Positions 1 to 11,340 of a DNA stretch of 64,000 nucleotides are shown one piece after another. The translations under genes were made by a program, and so were the position numbers. The notes beneath the pieces were generated by a model. That model was not told where the DNA came from. It was given only the letters and a program-made list of their open reading frames with translations, and ran no database searches. Source of the DNA: Temnothorax longispinosus (taxonomy: Eukaryota > Arthropoda > Insecta > Hymenoptera > Formicidae); contig NC_092358.1 of assembly GCF_030848805.1 (NCBI RefSeq), positions 20,059,297-20,123,296 of the forward strand, read 5' to 3'. How positions within the stretch are numbered: the first letter of the stretch is position 1; each line of letters begins with the position of its first letter.

Positions 1-420
1 ATCTGCGGAGCCCTGCCCAGTTATTTTTAATTCAATCAACGTCGCGAGACTACCGCCTGTCTCGCGTTGTGTCGTGAACGGTCGCCGAGACGGATTTGAA
101 TACGCACATGCCAAATGCCGAGATCTGTGCGCGCGGGGGACTCGCGGAGGCTCTCTCTCGTCTCGGGCCATCGATCCGTTTGTCTGGCTCGCTCGGGAAC
201 CCGCGGCAATAAATAAGGGGAGACGAGACGAGCAGAGCGGGACGACAGTCGCGATGTCGCACGGAATGCATCGGCTTCTGTCAAACGGGTGCAGAGACGA
301 AGACGACGACCATGACGACGACGACGACGACGACGACGACGGCGACGAGTCGTTGAATGCACCGGGCGGAACACGCGCTGATCCCAGTCTAGATTGCATT
401 AAGGCTTTTCCAAAATGAGC
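1..420. other. GC-rich block with a trinucleotide repeat; no recognised gene
   Basis: CpG-rich block containing the GAC repeat described separately. A plus-strand frame from an ATG at 254 runs about 54 codons to a stop at 416-418 and encodes a run of aspartates from the repeat. A longer version needs a GTG start at 74. The minus strand is open over the same stretch and reads as poly-arginine, as expected for a repeat open on both strands. I see no domain, so this is not called as a gene. It could be untranslated or first-exon sequence of a gene lying to the left. Confidence 0.35.
302..349 (+). repeat. (GAC)n trinucleotide microsatellite
   Basis: Nine uninterrupted GAC units at about 314-340, flanked by imperfect units (one CAT and one GGC interruption). 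In the plus frame it would encode aspartates, in the minus frame valine, serine or arginine depending on phase. Confidence 0.9.
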
Positions 421-1080
421 GATTCCGAGGCCTGGGACTTTCTCTCCATCTCTTCCTACCCGACCCCTTTTCTATCCTGCTGTCTTTATCCTTCTCTCTA
501 GATGGACCGTCCTCCATTCGATTACTAACGATTCCCAAATGCGGACAACTGAAACCCCGACGCCTCTCTCATGGCTTTCTCGTCCCGATTGACCCGAGGA
601 TTCGGTGCTAAAATTGCGACATTTGTATAAAAAATGCCCTTTTGAATTGAATTGGAATTTCAATGAAACGATGCATATTGATTTCTCGTTTTATGCGAGG
701 TTGAAATTTAAGGGAATTTTTTGACCATCTACTTTTCACGCGTGTGGAACACGAAACTACAAAAATGTTGAAAATTAAGGAGATAGTTTCCTAAATTACA
801 AATGGAATAAGTTTGGACATTATTTTATAATTTAAATATCGTTTAAGCATGTAATTTTTTCGTAACCATAATTCTAACTGTTGCTTGTTCAAGTGTCAGG
901 TTGCAATTTCAAGTATTTTATGTATTTCTAAATTAGCTCAATTTTTAATGAATATACATATGTGACATTCGAAAGTTAGTATTCTAGAAGTACATATCTC
1001 GTACAAATAATCGCAATATCTTGTTGCATCTCGGCGTTTTTCTTATCAAAAAATACCCAAACAACTATCGACCGCGTAAC
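421..1080. other. AT-rich spacer, nothing recognised
   Basis: A pyrimidine-rich stretch at about 437-500 ends in CTCTCTAG followed by ATG, which resembles a splice acceptor. The frame that follows closes after eight codons, so no exon is called. The rest is AT-rich without repeats or open frames of note. Confidence 0.5.
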
Positions 1081-1610
1081 TTCTCGTTGCATCTAGCGAG
1101 ACGACTCGCGCGAGTAACTTTTCGCGGGCGCTGCGCTTTCTCGTTCCTTGCGGAGAAATAGCGGCCGCCGGGACTTATCTCGTTTAAGTTTCCCCGGTTA
1201 CGTGGAATCGCGGATCGCGCCGCTTTGCCCTCTCCGTTCTTACCCTCGAGCGTTTTGAGGGTGAAACTCGTTTCGTCCGCTTATATCCTCGAGAGCAAAG
1301 TGCCGCGGGGAGAATGTGCATCTGTGTGAGCGCGCGTATGTGTGGAAGGGGGTGGGTCGGATGGGAGTTACGGGTGCCTGGCGAGCTGCTTGATGTCAGC
1401 CGATAGTTCATATGCCGAGTGTCATGGACTACGTGACCGGTTTGACAAAAGTTGGCTTGAAAATTCGGAGATGTGCGCATTTATTTCGCGCGCGCGAGCG
1501 CCGGCCCATCCCCCACGAGATTACACCCTTCGCACGCGTTTTCCTTTACCCCCTTCTCTACCTTCCTGCGAAATAGCTCGATCGAAGCTGGGTATGTATG
1601 GAAATTGAAT
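1081..1610. promoter_or_regulatory. CpG-dense block, candidate regulatory element
   Basis: Dense CGCG and GCGC content between AT-rich flanks, with a G-rich run at about 1345-1365. Open frames exist on both strands here but none resembles a known protein. The regulatory role is inferred only from composition. Confidence 0.25.
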
Positions 1611-2196
1611 ATAAATTGTTAGGGACGCAATCTCAATTTTTTGCTATTATTCGTCACCTTTCGTAAGAGGCTACTTTTCGTATTTTCAGGAAAGTCATCT
1701 CTTGCATTATTCTGTTCGTATCTCATCTAACTTCTTACACCACGTGTCATCATTGTCGTATTATAATATGAATCGTATTTAATGCAAATATATGATTCAT
1801 ATTATCCCGCACTGGATGAATTCTGAATCCCGAATTCTGGATTTAATTCGTTAGAAGAAAGAAGTTTCCCTTTATATCCTCCCTTTATTTTCTTCGTTCC
1901 TTTTGGAAGGGTGAATTAAGCCGTCAATGATGATGCCGCAGAACCGCAGCTAAATTATTTTAATTTTACGTCCGCATTCAATGGCCGTTTCTTGGCGGGC
2001 TATTCTTTTCGTATAATTGCAGTTTTAATCCGCCCAGCAAACCGGGAAACCCAGTTTCGCCGAGACATTCTGCGTACTAATCCCTCTTTCCCCTTCGCTT
2101 TCGCCCTTCTTGAATTACCAACGATTTTTGCTCACTGCAAGAAATTGGAGGTCGGATGCAAAATTAGCGCATTCAAAATTCTGTATTAAGAATTGA
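1611..2196. other. AT-rich spacer with a small hairpin
   Basis: It contains a perfect 12-bp inverted repeat (ATAATATGAATC at 1763-1774, its complement at 1794-1805) around a 19-nt loop. No gene or transposon signature is visible in the rest. Confidence 0.5.
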
Positions 2197-2265
2197 TTTA
2201 AAACAAGTTTTGCGAAAATTTGTGTGATTATTATTAATCTCATCGCGTTTTCGCAAAACTTGTTT

Positions 2266-2269
<4 letters not shown>
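2197..2269. repeat. 22-bp perfect inverted repeat forming a 73-nt hairpin
   Basis: The left arm is 2197-2218 (contains ACAAGTTTTGCG) and the right arm is 2248-2269 (contains CGCAAAACTTGT). They are perfectly complementary around a 29-nt loop. The right arm runs directly into an (AT)21 microsatellite. The size suits a miRNA-type hairpin or a very short MITE; neither can be decided here. Confidence 0.75.

Positions 2270-2310
<41 letters not shown>
2269..2310. repeat. (AT)21 microsatellite
   Basis: Uninterrupted AT dinucleotides, followed by a degenerate TTATTATAAT tail. Likely length-polymorphic. Confidence 0.95.
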
Positions 2311-2314
<4 letters not shown>

Positions 2315-3140
2315 TATAATAACAAATGGATAGATACGTATTAAATCTTATTTACTGAGATTATTATAATCATAAAGAAAAAAATGTAAAGATATATAGG
2401 AAAGAATTCGCAATTGCTTACTTTGACAGCTGTTCTTATTCATAAAAAAATTAAATTGTATTAAATGTTAAAAAAGCGAAAGATTGACGAAGATCAATAT
2501 GAATCAAATAATACGGAAATACTTTATGTTTGCCAAAGTACTCGTATTGTTCTTATTGTTTAATCAAATGCTATTATATGGAATATTTTATGGAATTATA
2601 TCGAATAATTATATCGAATGCTATCGAGTATGCAGATGCAAATCGTATTTCGCGTTATACCGCAAGTTAGCGAGTTAAATGCGTCGTCTAGACGGATTGT
2701 ACTCTCGTTTCCGCATGCGGTTAAGATATTTTCACGGGCGCCAACGTATCGTTCGTCCATTGAAGTTTACCTTCCGCGCCGGATCCAGATTTGATTAATT
2801 ACCCGGAAGCGTGAGAGTTGTTACCACGGTAAGCCGCTTACACTCGACTTTCGATCCTAAAACTTTGTTTTACTGCAGCAGCGAGTATCTAACAGTTTGC
2901 AGTGCCACGACGTAAATCGCGGCAATAGTTATCAGTAATTGTTGGTGTTAGTTATTTATCGCATGTTTAGAACTAATTGGGAAATTTAAAGTTTAGACAG
3001 GGGTAGGGAAAGAGAGAAAGAACAAGAGAGGAATTTGATAGAACCTAAACTCACATTGACCACTATTTTTATTTTAATACACGTTTTGTTGCAAATTGGC
3101 TTATAATATGTTTTTTTGTACAGCGCAGAGTTCGAATATC
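2311..3140. other. AT-rich spacer around a GC-richer core at about 2680-2950
   Basis: A 64-codon hydrophobic frame at 2484-2678 (plus) looks like chance AT-rich sequence. The core at 2680-2950 has the CpG and TAAT texture of the other candidate regulatory blocks. Nothing else is recognised. Confidence 0.4.
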
Positions 3141-3830
3141 AACTTTTAGCCTAACAACAGTCGCCTCTTTTGACGAGCATTCCCGCAAACATCCCGGAAT
3201 TCCGCGAAGCATCGAACTATTGGTACATAAGAATAAAAAATTTGTATTAAACTTCTGGAGAATTCAGCCAATACGAGACGCAAAGACGCGCAGCTACAAA
3301 ATCTCCTAGCTCCTTTTCGCAATAACACTCCCGTCGAACAATCACGTCTCTCATCAACATTTACGTTCGGTTTTACATCCTTGTAATCCACGGGCAATTA
3401 ACCCCCTCAGCTCCCGTTCTGTCCTACCAAGAGCCAAGAGCCCTCCTCCCCCGCGCGTACGATTTTTCTTCGCGCTAATCCGGTTACCCCGATCGCAGAT
3501 CTTTCTGGCTTTTCCTCGGCGCCTCCTCCATACCGGGGATTGATAATTCAATTAGACGGTTCACACAGTTGATTTAACTGCCGGGTCTTTCCGTGCTGCC
3601 GCTCTCCGGCATTGGGATTCACAATTCAATTAGAAGTTAAACGCCGGTAGCTCTGTACAAGGTATCCGAGTTATCCTCTACAACTCTGCGGCGCACCCAC
3701 CCTCTTGCTTTCACCACCTCTTCCCTCCTCTTGCTATTTCTCTTCCCTCTCTTTCTCTCTGCCTGCGGAACATGGAGCACAGTCGAATCGATCTCATAAT
3801 CTAGCTCTTCGTTTTACTCTAATAAAGCAT
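3141..3830. other. Mixed GC block with a duplicated 12-mer and a pyrimidine tract
   Basis: AATTCAATTAGA occurs at 3545-3556 and again at 3623-3634, a homeodomain-like core in direct repeat. A nearly pure C/T tract covers about 3700-3765. Short minus-strand frames at 3146-3551 are arginine-rich shadows of GC-rich sequence. Confidence 0.4.
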
Positions 3831-4148
3831 ACGGTTTGAATAAATAATGGGAGCGCGATGTAGCTTGAAAGAAACTCTTTCATAATCATACATCGCTCCT
3901 GATTGCTCTGTCATGTCGATCTTTTCCGTTAAGACTTCTCCACGACTCGATGAATTTTTGTCATGCGATTTTATTTCGTTTTGTTTTGTGCTTGTCGTAG
4001 AAAAGTTTTGAATGTTTGCGTCGGATTGAATATGATCGGAATTAAAAGAGTCAATTTTGACAACAGCGCTCTTTCTAATATTCGCGCCGTATCTGAAAGT
4101 AATATGATTATTATTCGAAGTACGTAAAACCACTTTCGCCGTTACCAT
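3819..4148 (-). CDS. Unrecognised 109-codon open frame, very tentative
   Basis: This minus-strand frame starts at an ATG and ends at TAG. Unlike most frames in the window it is not low-complexity. It mixes N, S, D, K, E and I residues, includes a hydrophilic serine/asparagine-rich middle, and uses a spread of codons. I see no domain, signal peptide or membrane segment and recognise no family. No splice or promoter context supports it, and a frame of this length can arise by chance in 64 kb. It could be an exon of an unknown gene; chance is more likely. Confidence 0.12.
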   Translation of the reverse strand: MVTAKVVLRTSNNNHITFRYGANIRKSAVVKIDSFNSDHIQSDANIQNFSTTSTKQNEIKSHDKNSSSRGEVLTEKIDMTEQSGAMYDYERVSFKLHRAPIIYSNRMLY

Positions 4149-4320
4149 TCTTAGAAAAGGGGAATAAAAAAATAAGTGGCCATTTGCGGGCTACTTTATA
4201 TGCTTCGACAGGCTTCATTACGCGCCTGAATTTATTCCTTTTTAAATTCAATATGGTAGGCATCGCCACAAACAGCCTATAAATCAATGGGCATACCCAG
4301 ACGCACTTGCACATTTAACA
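4149..4320. other. AT-rich linker, nothing recognised
   Basis: Short AT-rich stretch between the tentative frame and the next CpG-dense block. Confidence 0.4.
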
Positions 4321-4720
4321 CCACTCTGCGGTCGGCCGGCTTTGCGATTAGCGCGCTAAAAACGCGCTTGAGGTTCGGCGAAGCGGGATCCAAACGGGTC
4401 CGACGCGATGCGACGCGGCTACGCGCGCATCGAGATTTATCTTAATGAAGCTTTCGGCCCCACGATCGTGCATTCCTCATCGTGCCGCAAGCATAGACTT
4501 AGCGGTATTCGTTCACTCGGCGGGGCCCGTGGTGCTCGTTTCGCGGTGTTCCCTCGTAATGAACGACATTTAACTGTGTCGTCGCGGAATTCTGCCTCGC
4601 GAGAGCGCCGCGCGAGCTATCGCCGATCGTAAACGCCGGAATGTCGAAATCGATCGGCGATTTACCGCCGATTGTCCTTTAGCGACACAGGAATCGCGAC
4701 GGGAACGCGCGTTTTTTAGC
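4321..4720. promoter_or_regulatory. CpG-dense block, candidate regulatory element
   Basis: Strongly CpG-rich (repeated GACGCG, CGATCG and GCGCGC) with a sharp drop to AT-rich DNA on both sides. A 74-codon plus frame at 4408-4632 ends in arginine/serine-rich sequence and has no recognisable domain. Confidence 0.25.
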
Positions 4721-5920
4721 GGCATTTTTCATTTATCTTGGCACGTCACTTTTTTTCAAACGTGCAATTGTGCGTCTCGCGTTGAAATTTATATGACATT
4801 TATCTGTACGATGTGACGACAAAGTTGCAATAGAACGTGTTATATAGTCGATCTCTCGAGAATTTCCATGAATTCCATGAATCATTGAGAATTAATCTTA
4901 ACTGAGTTTTGTACTCATTCGTATCTTTTGTTAATTAAGAATAATTTTAGTAAATAAATATAAGATTTTTTCTTTTTTTGTTATGTCTTATTGCAAACTA
5001 TAAGTTTTGTTAATTTGTATGTACCTTTTTGAGCTTATGTAATCTCAGAAGTAAAATTTAAGCTTTAGTCACATGTGTAATAATGGGTTGTAATGTGTAA
5101 AATGTGTAAAACTAGGTTGCGTTTAGAACCGAGCGTTTTTACGGATATTTAGAGATGCATATTTTATGAGGATTTTAAAGTCGAGATGGGCGCGTATGTT
5201 TACGAAAAAAAGCTTTCGGCCAAATTAGGAAATGTCTTTTGACGCCCGTACTTTATGCTTTTGTACGGATAAAATAGGTCGCGGTACGAAAAGGAGGTAT
5301 TTCGTACCTGCGCTCCGGTACCTTTCACCGCGTAAAAAATATGTTGTGAAAAAATGCGCTCTGTGATTAAGAACCGCGTCTAATTCTTGCGTTGACGTGA
5401 AGAGGTGCAATAGAATTTCACGTAATTTTACGAATGTATGTTTTTGCGAAATGAAACGTTGAGTCGCCGCAATTCGTTATCACAAATTCGTCATAAAGTA
5501 CCTTCGATTTTTATCTCTTTTGATTTCTCTAATCGCGTAAATTTCGTGATTAAGGAAAATTCCTTTAAATATTTTGTGCGTAATGCAGATTTTTAGAAAA
5601 TTTTATTCTTAAAATTTTACTTTTAAAACATGACTTGTCGGAAAATTTCTCGTATTAAAAACTCTCAGGGAAGTTTGTCTGTAAAAAAATTTAAATTCTC
5701 AGAAAATTTGGTCTTCAAAAAATCAGATATTTCCGGATTTTATTTTTACTTTAGCATTTAATTTAAACATTTAAAGTACCGCAAGAAATTGACAATTTCA
5801 CTGATATCAACGATTCCTCGCTAGATTCATTACTGTATTGTGTTTGCGATTATAAATGATCACGTTAATGGTACTGACTTTCGCTTACGTGAATATGGTT
5901 GTTAGAAGTGATGCCGATGA
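4721..5920. other. AT-rich spacer, nothing recognised
   Basis: Long AT-rich stretch with a short imperfect tandem of AATGTGTAAA at about 5093-5112. No gene, hairpin or transposon end is seen. Confidence 0.5.
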
Positions 5921-6230
5921 TAGCACGAAGCACGCGTGGAAAGTAACGCACAATGGATCTGTGGAAATTGACAATCGAGTCCGGCGTGCACTTAATTATG
6001 CTTTACGTCGCTGCAGACGCTTGTAACAAGGCGAGTTAATCAAAATCATTTGTGTCACTGCACAAATGGCTTTCATCTGCGAGCCTATACGACCGGTTTA
6101 CCGTCAATAGGAAACTTCCTGAAACACCGCGTGATTCGTCTGTGAAGCATACCATTAATGGCCGGCGTGCCGCATAAACGGAATTTGCAAATTAACAATG
6201 CGCCGCTAGTAACATAAATCACTAACGTTC
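5921..6230. promoter_or_regulatory. Candidate conserved non-coding element
   Basis: Moderately GC-rich, complex sequence with several homeodomain-like cores (TTAATTA, CATTAATGG) and no open frame. This texture is typical of developmental enhancers in insects. The call is inferred from composition only. Confidence 0.25.
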
Positions 6231-6640
6231 TTCGATGTTTTGAAAATAATGCATACGCGATATGTTTTTTTATAAATCTATAAATCTATAAATAGTAATT
6301 GAGATAAACTTTGTATTTAAACAAGAGACATATATTCCTTATTTACTGGTAATTATAAAATTTTGTATTATCAAATAATTAAATTTTAAATGTGCATTTG
6401 GAATAAAACATTATAATCTATTTTTTTTTAAATTTAATTAATTAAATTGGATTCTTGTAAATTAATTAATATGTTTTTATAATAGTCACATACTTATTTC
6501 TCTATTTGTACGATGCTAATGCATCGAATGTTACCGCAGTAAAAGTTATTTATTCTGCATTAATAATCGCATGTTGTATATTATTAACATGCTTAACATC
6601 CTGCTTTTCTTTTGCACCATTGTAATCCCTCGTTTAGCCA
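6231..6640. other. AT-rich spacer, nothing recognised
   Basis: Very AT-rich, with a small triplicated ATCTATAA at about 6276-6292 (TATAAATC units). No other structure. Confidence 0.45.
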
Positions 6641-7110
6641 TGACTTGATTGAATTAAATTAAGATGCATATGCACGCGACCTAATTAGATTCGCGCTCGG
6701 GGCCTGCTCGTGTATTTTCGAGATGCTCCAGGGGATGTACACGCGGGGAGATATAAATTTCCATGTAATATGCATTTTAATAATGTCTTCAAATATCGAT
6801 ATTATGCGATGTGAGTCGCGCTTGGCCGGCTTGATAAATAAATCCCAAGTATTACGCGCTGCTTGACCGCCTCGGAAATAAATTGTCGCCGGCTATACCT
6901 AGTGTTGCTATCGGTATTAATCGCGACGGGCGCGTCGTCGCCAATTACGGCGATATTCACATTAATGCGTAACTCGGTCCCGAGTTACGCGGATGCAATC
7001 GACATCGCTAATCGTCCGTGAAAATACCGGTACTTAATGGTCTCTCACCTGCGACATATTTCACCAATCTTGACAGGTTGACGGACACGTCAACGAACTC
7101 GAACCGGTCT
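6641..7110. promoter_or_regulatory. Candidate conserved non-coding element with a perfect palindrome
   Basis: CpG-rich block carrying repeated TAAT cores, for example GGTATTAATCGCG and CACATTAATGCG. It holds an 11+2+11 palindrome at 6967-6990 built from GCGTAACTCGG and its complement, a plausible dimeric protein-binding site. No coding potential. Confidence 0.3.
6967..6990. repeat. 11-bp perfect inverted repeat with a 2-nt loop
   Basis: GCGTAACTCGG at 6967-6977 and its exact complement at 6980-6990. It sits inside a CpG-rich candidate regulatory block. Confidence 0.85.
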
Positions 7111-8250
7111 CTCTATTTGTAAAGATTTGACTAGATAGAAAGTGTGACGGTTGCATAACCGCGTAATATCAAACTTGATATATTATCTTTTCGTATATAG
7201 TAACCAGCAGACACCTGCGGCCTATTTCATAAGTGATAGATGAGCTAATATATCAAATCAACGACCTGTCTATTCGAAAGAATTTAATGACATGACCGAA
7301 GGTACATGATTGGTAATTATCTACTTTATAATATTTATTCATAATGTTATATTCATAAAAATATGACATGGAAGTCTCTACTTCAATTTTTCTTCTTCTA
7401 TGATAATAGACAATAATTTTCTTCTCCCCGTCAAATGAAGTGTATCAAATGCAATAATTACGTCTATTATGACATCAGATTTTTTAGTACCTACAGCTAG
7501 AGTAATAGCTACAGAGCTATTAAAGTTTATGAATGTAGTCGTCTAATTGTCATCACAGATTATTGATCGTACTCGTCGGCTTCTTGTAAATGCTTTACTG
7601 CGCGGTCGTCTAACGTGCGTTCGACCAAAACAGCACCGTTATGATGCACACGCGCCTTTTGTCGCACCGTGAGAAACGTACGATGCGAGCGTGCGCACGC
7701 AGATTGCACGCGCGACATCGAACCAAGCGAGACAGCCGCACTTTTGTCTTCGATTCTCTGATATACGGGGTGCTCGACGGGAAAGTCTCGAGTATTAATT
7801 TAATCAGACGCGTATCGATACGTATATTGATACGAATAATATTAAATGACATTTCTGTAAAGACTATTAACGAAAATCATTCAATATCTGTCATTGATTC
7901 GTATAGTGAAGAAAGTGTATATATCTCTTCAATAATTACGCACATTCTAGATTTATATCTTAATATTACTCGATAAAATTACTCTCTCCTTGCAAAATAA
8001 TTTTACATTACAGCAAAAAAAGCTTTTAAATTCAACTGACATTTAAGAAATTTATAGATGTTATTATACCCTCTAAAAAATCAATAGATGTTGATTATGT
8101 TCTCTTAGGTATCAGATAGATTTAAAATAATTTTATAAATGTAGATTATACAAACATAATGATCTTACCTAAATCATTGCGTTTCTAATGACTTTCCTTC
8201 AATCGCAACGTACCACTATTATCCGCGTTACAGAAGGATTGATGAACGAC
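7111..8250. other. AT-rich spacer with a small GC core at 7600-7780
   Basis: Two overlapping open frames on opposite strands cover 7610-7976 in the GC core, and neither resembles a known protein. Nothing else is recognised. Confidence 0.45.
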
Positions 8251-9000
8251 TTATTGTTAGTTAGGTACACCGTGTAGATTTGCCCTGTGTATCTGTTTGC
8301 TTGCTCGTTTGTGGGGAGAAATACGCGACTTTGTGCAGCATCGGCATCGCGTAGTCAGATGCGCGTATAAAGCGCCATTGTCTTCGATGACTGGTGATAT
8401 TATTTTGCTTCGAAGACCGAAGCTTCGCCGACGAGTCATGATCGTTTTTGATTCCACTATCGATTAAATGCTCGATCAAAAGCATTCCACTATCAACTGT
8501 AGTCTTCGAACGCATAGAATTTGCAATTCGCAGCATATATATCTCAAAATAATTATATTTCCAAGAGCACAGTAAAAGTTTCACGAAAAAAAAAAAAAAA
8601 CAAGCGTGGGGAGCATTATATCATAATGTAGCATAAATTTCATAAACTGTCATATTGTTTCTGTCTGAACATAAAAAATGGTAAAAACTATTTACGTGCT
8701 GTCGGAAAGAAAGAACTAATTGAAAGAAATAAAAAATGTGTTTTTATCAAGATTTCTTTACGCTATCTAGAGTTATACAATTATCTCGCAAAAATATAAT
8801 TTGTGTTACGCTGTGACTTTTATTTTAAATCAGGTCAAATTAAATTAATGTCCATTTCTTTGCGAAGTAATCCGTACTTAACAATTATCGGAAAGCAGAG
8901 CAGTTAACGTAGCGGAAAAGAAAAAGCGATGTTGATGCGTTTCTTTTATTTGAAATATAAAATCTTAAATACAAAGTAGCGTTCTTGGAAACAATATTCC
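8251..9000. other. Mixed block with an A15 tract, then AT-rich spacer
   Basis: The 8257-8584 stretch is open in two minus frames without any domain. It ends against a run of 15 A at 8586-8600. A retroposed transcript with a poly-A tail was considered, but I could not find a duplicated target flank. Confidence 0.35.
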
Positions 9001-10091
9001 GTGTTAAACAGTCCCTGTGAGAGATATTCGAGAAATTCTGCTCCACGTGCTTGAGGCGTGCGACGAATTTCTCTTTGTGCATTCGGATTTATTGTTCGTA
9101 ATCTCTCGCCGTAAAAACGCGCGGCGAAGTGAAAAAACGGAAGTTTAAGGGCCTGATAAATCATAGTTTGGGGCTCTAAATTTCGGGTTTAGGATTTTGC
9201 GCTCGTGGTCGCGCATTACCTTTCCGGTGTTTTGTTACACGGAGGCGGCAGTTTGTTGTGGAGGGAAGAGAGGGACTCGTAAAGCGAACGTAAATTTTCA
9301 ACGTTTAGGCCGACCGACAATCGATTATTACTTTGTGCTCGCGCGGATGCTCCAACAAGAACGATAAACTACGAATGGTCCTCGCGAAGCGACGCCTTTT
9401 AAAGTGCTATAACTCATTCCCACCTTCTCTCTTTTCTCCCACTTAACTCCAGAATGCGTAACGTGCGTCGGTTTAATCCAGAGCCATTATTTTTAATGCA
9501 AATTTCACGACAATTGTTTTATTGCATAAAGTTTTAACAGTCTAAAGTTTTGTACAAAAATGAAAAGATAATATAAAATTTTACAAGAAATGTCATGTTT
9601 ATGGGGAATATTCTTTATTCTCTCAGGATTTCGTATTCCGACAGCATATCAGTTTTTAATTTCATTACGCGTACTGTCGAAGTCATGCCGATAATGGGCT
9701 AGCATGCGATGAGAAAAGAATGATGTTTGGAAAGAACAGATTCTGTTCTCTCCGAAGAAATCATGGTAAGGGGAATCGAAAACAGGTTCCTACATTCTAA
9801 GAGAACGGCGTGATTCGACTTCGTGGGTAGCTCTGGTCCTTCGAATCCGGGAGCTGAATGCGAGAGGGCCGCGGTCCTTATAATGAAGCGATAGAATGTG
9901 AAAAATATTCGAGCACGACAAGCTCGTACTTCTCGAAGAATCATAAAAAGGCGGTCACCGTCGAGTGAGAGAAAGAGGGTGACTGCTACAAGTCAACGAT
10001 AAAGATTCTGAAAAGTAATTCACTGTTAGTGTAACAAGCTCTCGTCAACTCTTCAGCATCCAGTAAATGGCACTTATGCATTCGATACATC
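9001..10091. other. Mixed composition, nothing recognised
   Basis: A moderately GC-rich part at about 9001-9460 and another at 9690-10050 flank an AT-rich stretch. Short frames here lack domains. No inverted repeat or transposon end was seen. Confidence 0.4.
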
Positions 10092-10109
10092 TTTTTTTTT
10101 TTTTTTTTT
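10092..10109. repeat. T18 homopolymer
   Basis: Eighteen consecutive T, bracketed by CATC and AGATG so that the edges form a short complementary pair. Confidence 0.95.
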
Positions 10110-10164
10110 AGATGAGCCATAGATACGCAAAAGTATTAGAAGTACATATACAAAGATCATGTGA

Positions 10165-10612
10165 TACTGTTGGAAAATTTTTGTAGTTTTGTTAAAAAAG
10201 GTCCTTGTTAAAATTTTTGTGTAAAATAACACATACATGTGTAGATTTAACATATGCCTGTTATGTTAATTGAACTTAACAAATTTAAAATGTAAAATTA
10301 TTAAAATAATTTAAAAAATATGTTAAAGTAACACATGTTGAACGTATTTATTAAATGTGTTAAAATTTACAGAAAAAGAGTGTTGATTTTATCTTACAAT
10401 CTTAACTTTAACATAAAAATTATGTTAATTGTATACATAATACTTCAAATTACGATCATAGAATTACATTTTCTTTCTGTTGAAATATTTTAATACAATA
10501 TCCATTTACCATTTAACACATCCATATTATGTTAAATTAACAAAAATTTGAGTAAACCGTTTGGAACATGTGATTTATGTTATATTTAACACAAATTTCT
10601 CAACAGTGTATT
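10165..10612. mobile_element. Possible degenerate MITE with imperfect terminal inverted repeats
   Basis: The left end ACTGTTGGAAAATTT (from 10166) pairs with the right end, whose complement reads ACTGTTGAGAAATTT (13 of 15 matching). Inside, the hexamer TGTTAA or TTAACA recurs many times in both orientations. No open frame and no clear target duplication is visible, so this is at best a decayed non-autonomous DNA element, and AT-rich chance pairing is possible. Confidence 0.3.
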
Positions 10613-11340
10613 GGTAGCATACATATTTGGACTCGTTGAAATATAAGTTTTAGTATCTGTAGATAATATTAAAAATTATAAAATTAATTATAATCGATGG
10701 AGAAATTGTAAACGGTCGTTTTGGAACGCCGGGCAACGATTTCGTGCTTTTCGAGCAGATACGTTTTACGCGCGCGAGAGAGAGAGAAAGATAGTTTTTC
10801 TCATCATACAGGAGGAGGTTGCCGAAGGTGATCCGCGGATATAACGTTCGCACGGGAGGGGGTAGGGTGGGTGGCAGTTTAGAGCCGATGGGGACGTGGA
10901 GGCATTCATAGAAGACGATTTGCGGACCTCGGCTCTGGATCTTCGGTACCTTTTTACCCTTTTCCCTCGGCGGCATCGCGGTCGGGAGGGGGCGCGAAGG
11001 ACAAGGAGAAGCGGGAGAGAGGGAGGGGACCGGAAGAACTGGAGAGTGTTATTAGCGAGTCGACCCTGGCGGCTGCCACGACGGACCACACACATCGTCG
11101 CGTCGCGAAAAGGGAGAAGCAGAAAGATAGCGAGAGGTGGAAAGAGAGATAGAGAGAAAGAGAGACAGCGAGGAAGAATAGAAATCCAAAAGGAAGGGAG
11201 GAGAGATGATGTGAGAGATAAAGAGAGAAGCAGGGGAAAGAGAGAAAGCGGCGGACGATCGTCCGCGATTGTTGCATGGTTCTGAACCTTGTTCCTTCCT
11301 TCCTTCCTTCGTCGGCTGCCTTGAACACGGCGACCTATCG
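10613..11340. other. Strand-biased purine-rich block
   Basis: From about 10770 to 11250 the plus strand is dominated by G and A (GAGAGA, AGGGAG, GAAAGAGAGA). This opens long arginine/glutamate-type frames on the plus strand (10896-11285) and serine/leucine frames on the minus strand (10954-11328). Both are low-complexity by-products. A TTCC tetranucleotide repeat follows at 11292-11310. This could be the 5' untranslated region of a gene or simple sequence. Confidence 0.4.
11292..11310. repeat. (TTCC)n microsatellite
   Basis: Nearly five uninterrupted TTCC units. Confidence 0.9.

Noticed and set aside
74..418. Plus-strand open frame with a poly-aspartate run
   Set aside because: It exists because of the GAC repeat, needs a GTG start for full length, and the opposite strand is equally open. 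No domain.
437..531. Pyrimidine tract followed by CTCTCTAG and ATG, resembling a splice acceptor
   Set aside because: The frame after it stops within about eight codons, with no supporting exon.
8257..8600. Open block ending in an A15 run, considered as a retroposed transcript
   Set aside because: No target duplication and no recognisable parent sequence was found.
10896..11328. Long arginine/glutamate-rich plus frame and serine/leucine-rich minus frame
   Set aside because: Both are by-products of a purine-biased low-complexity tract.
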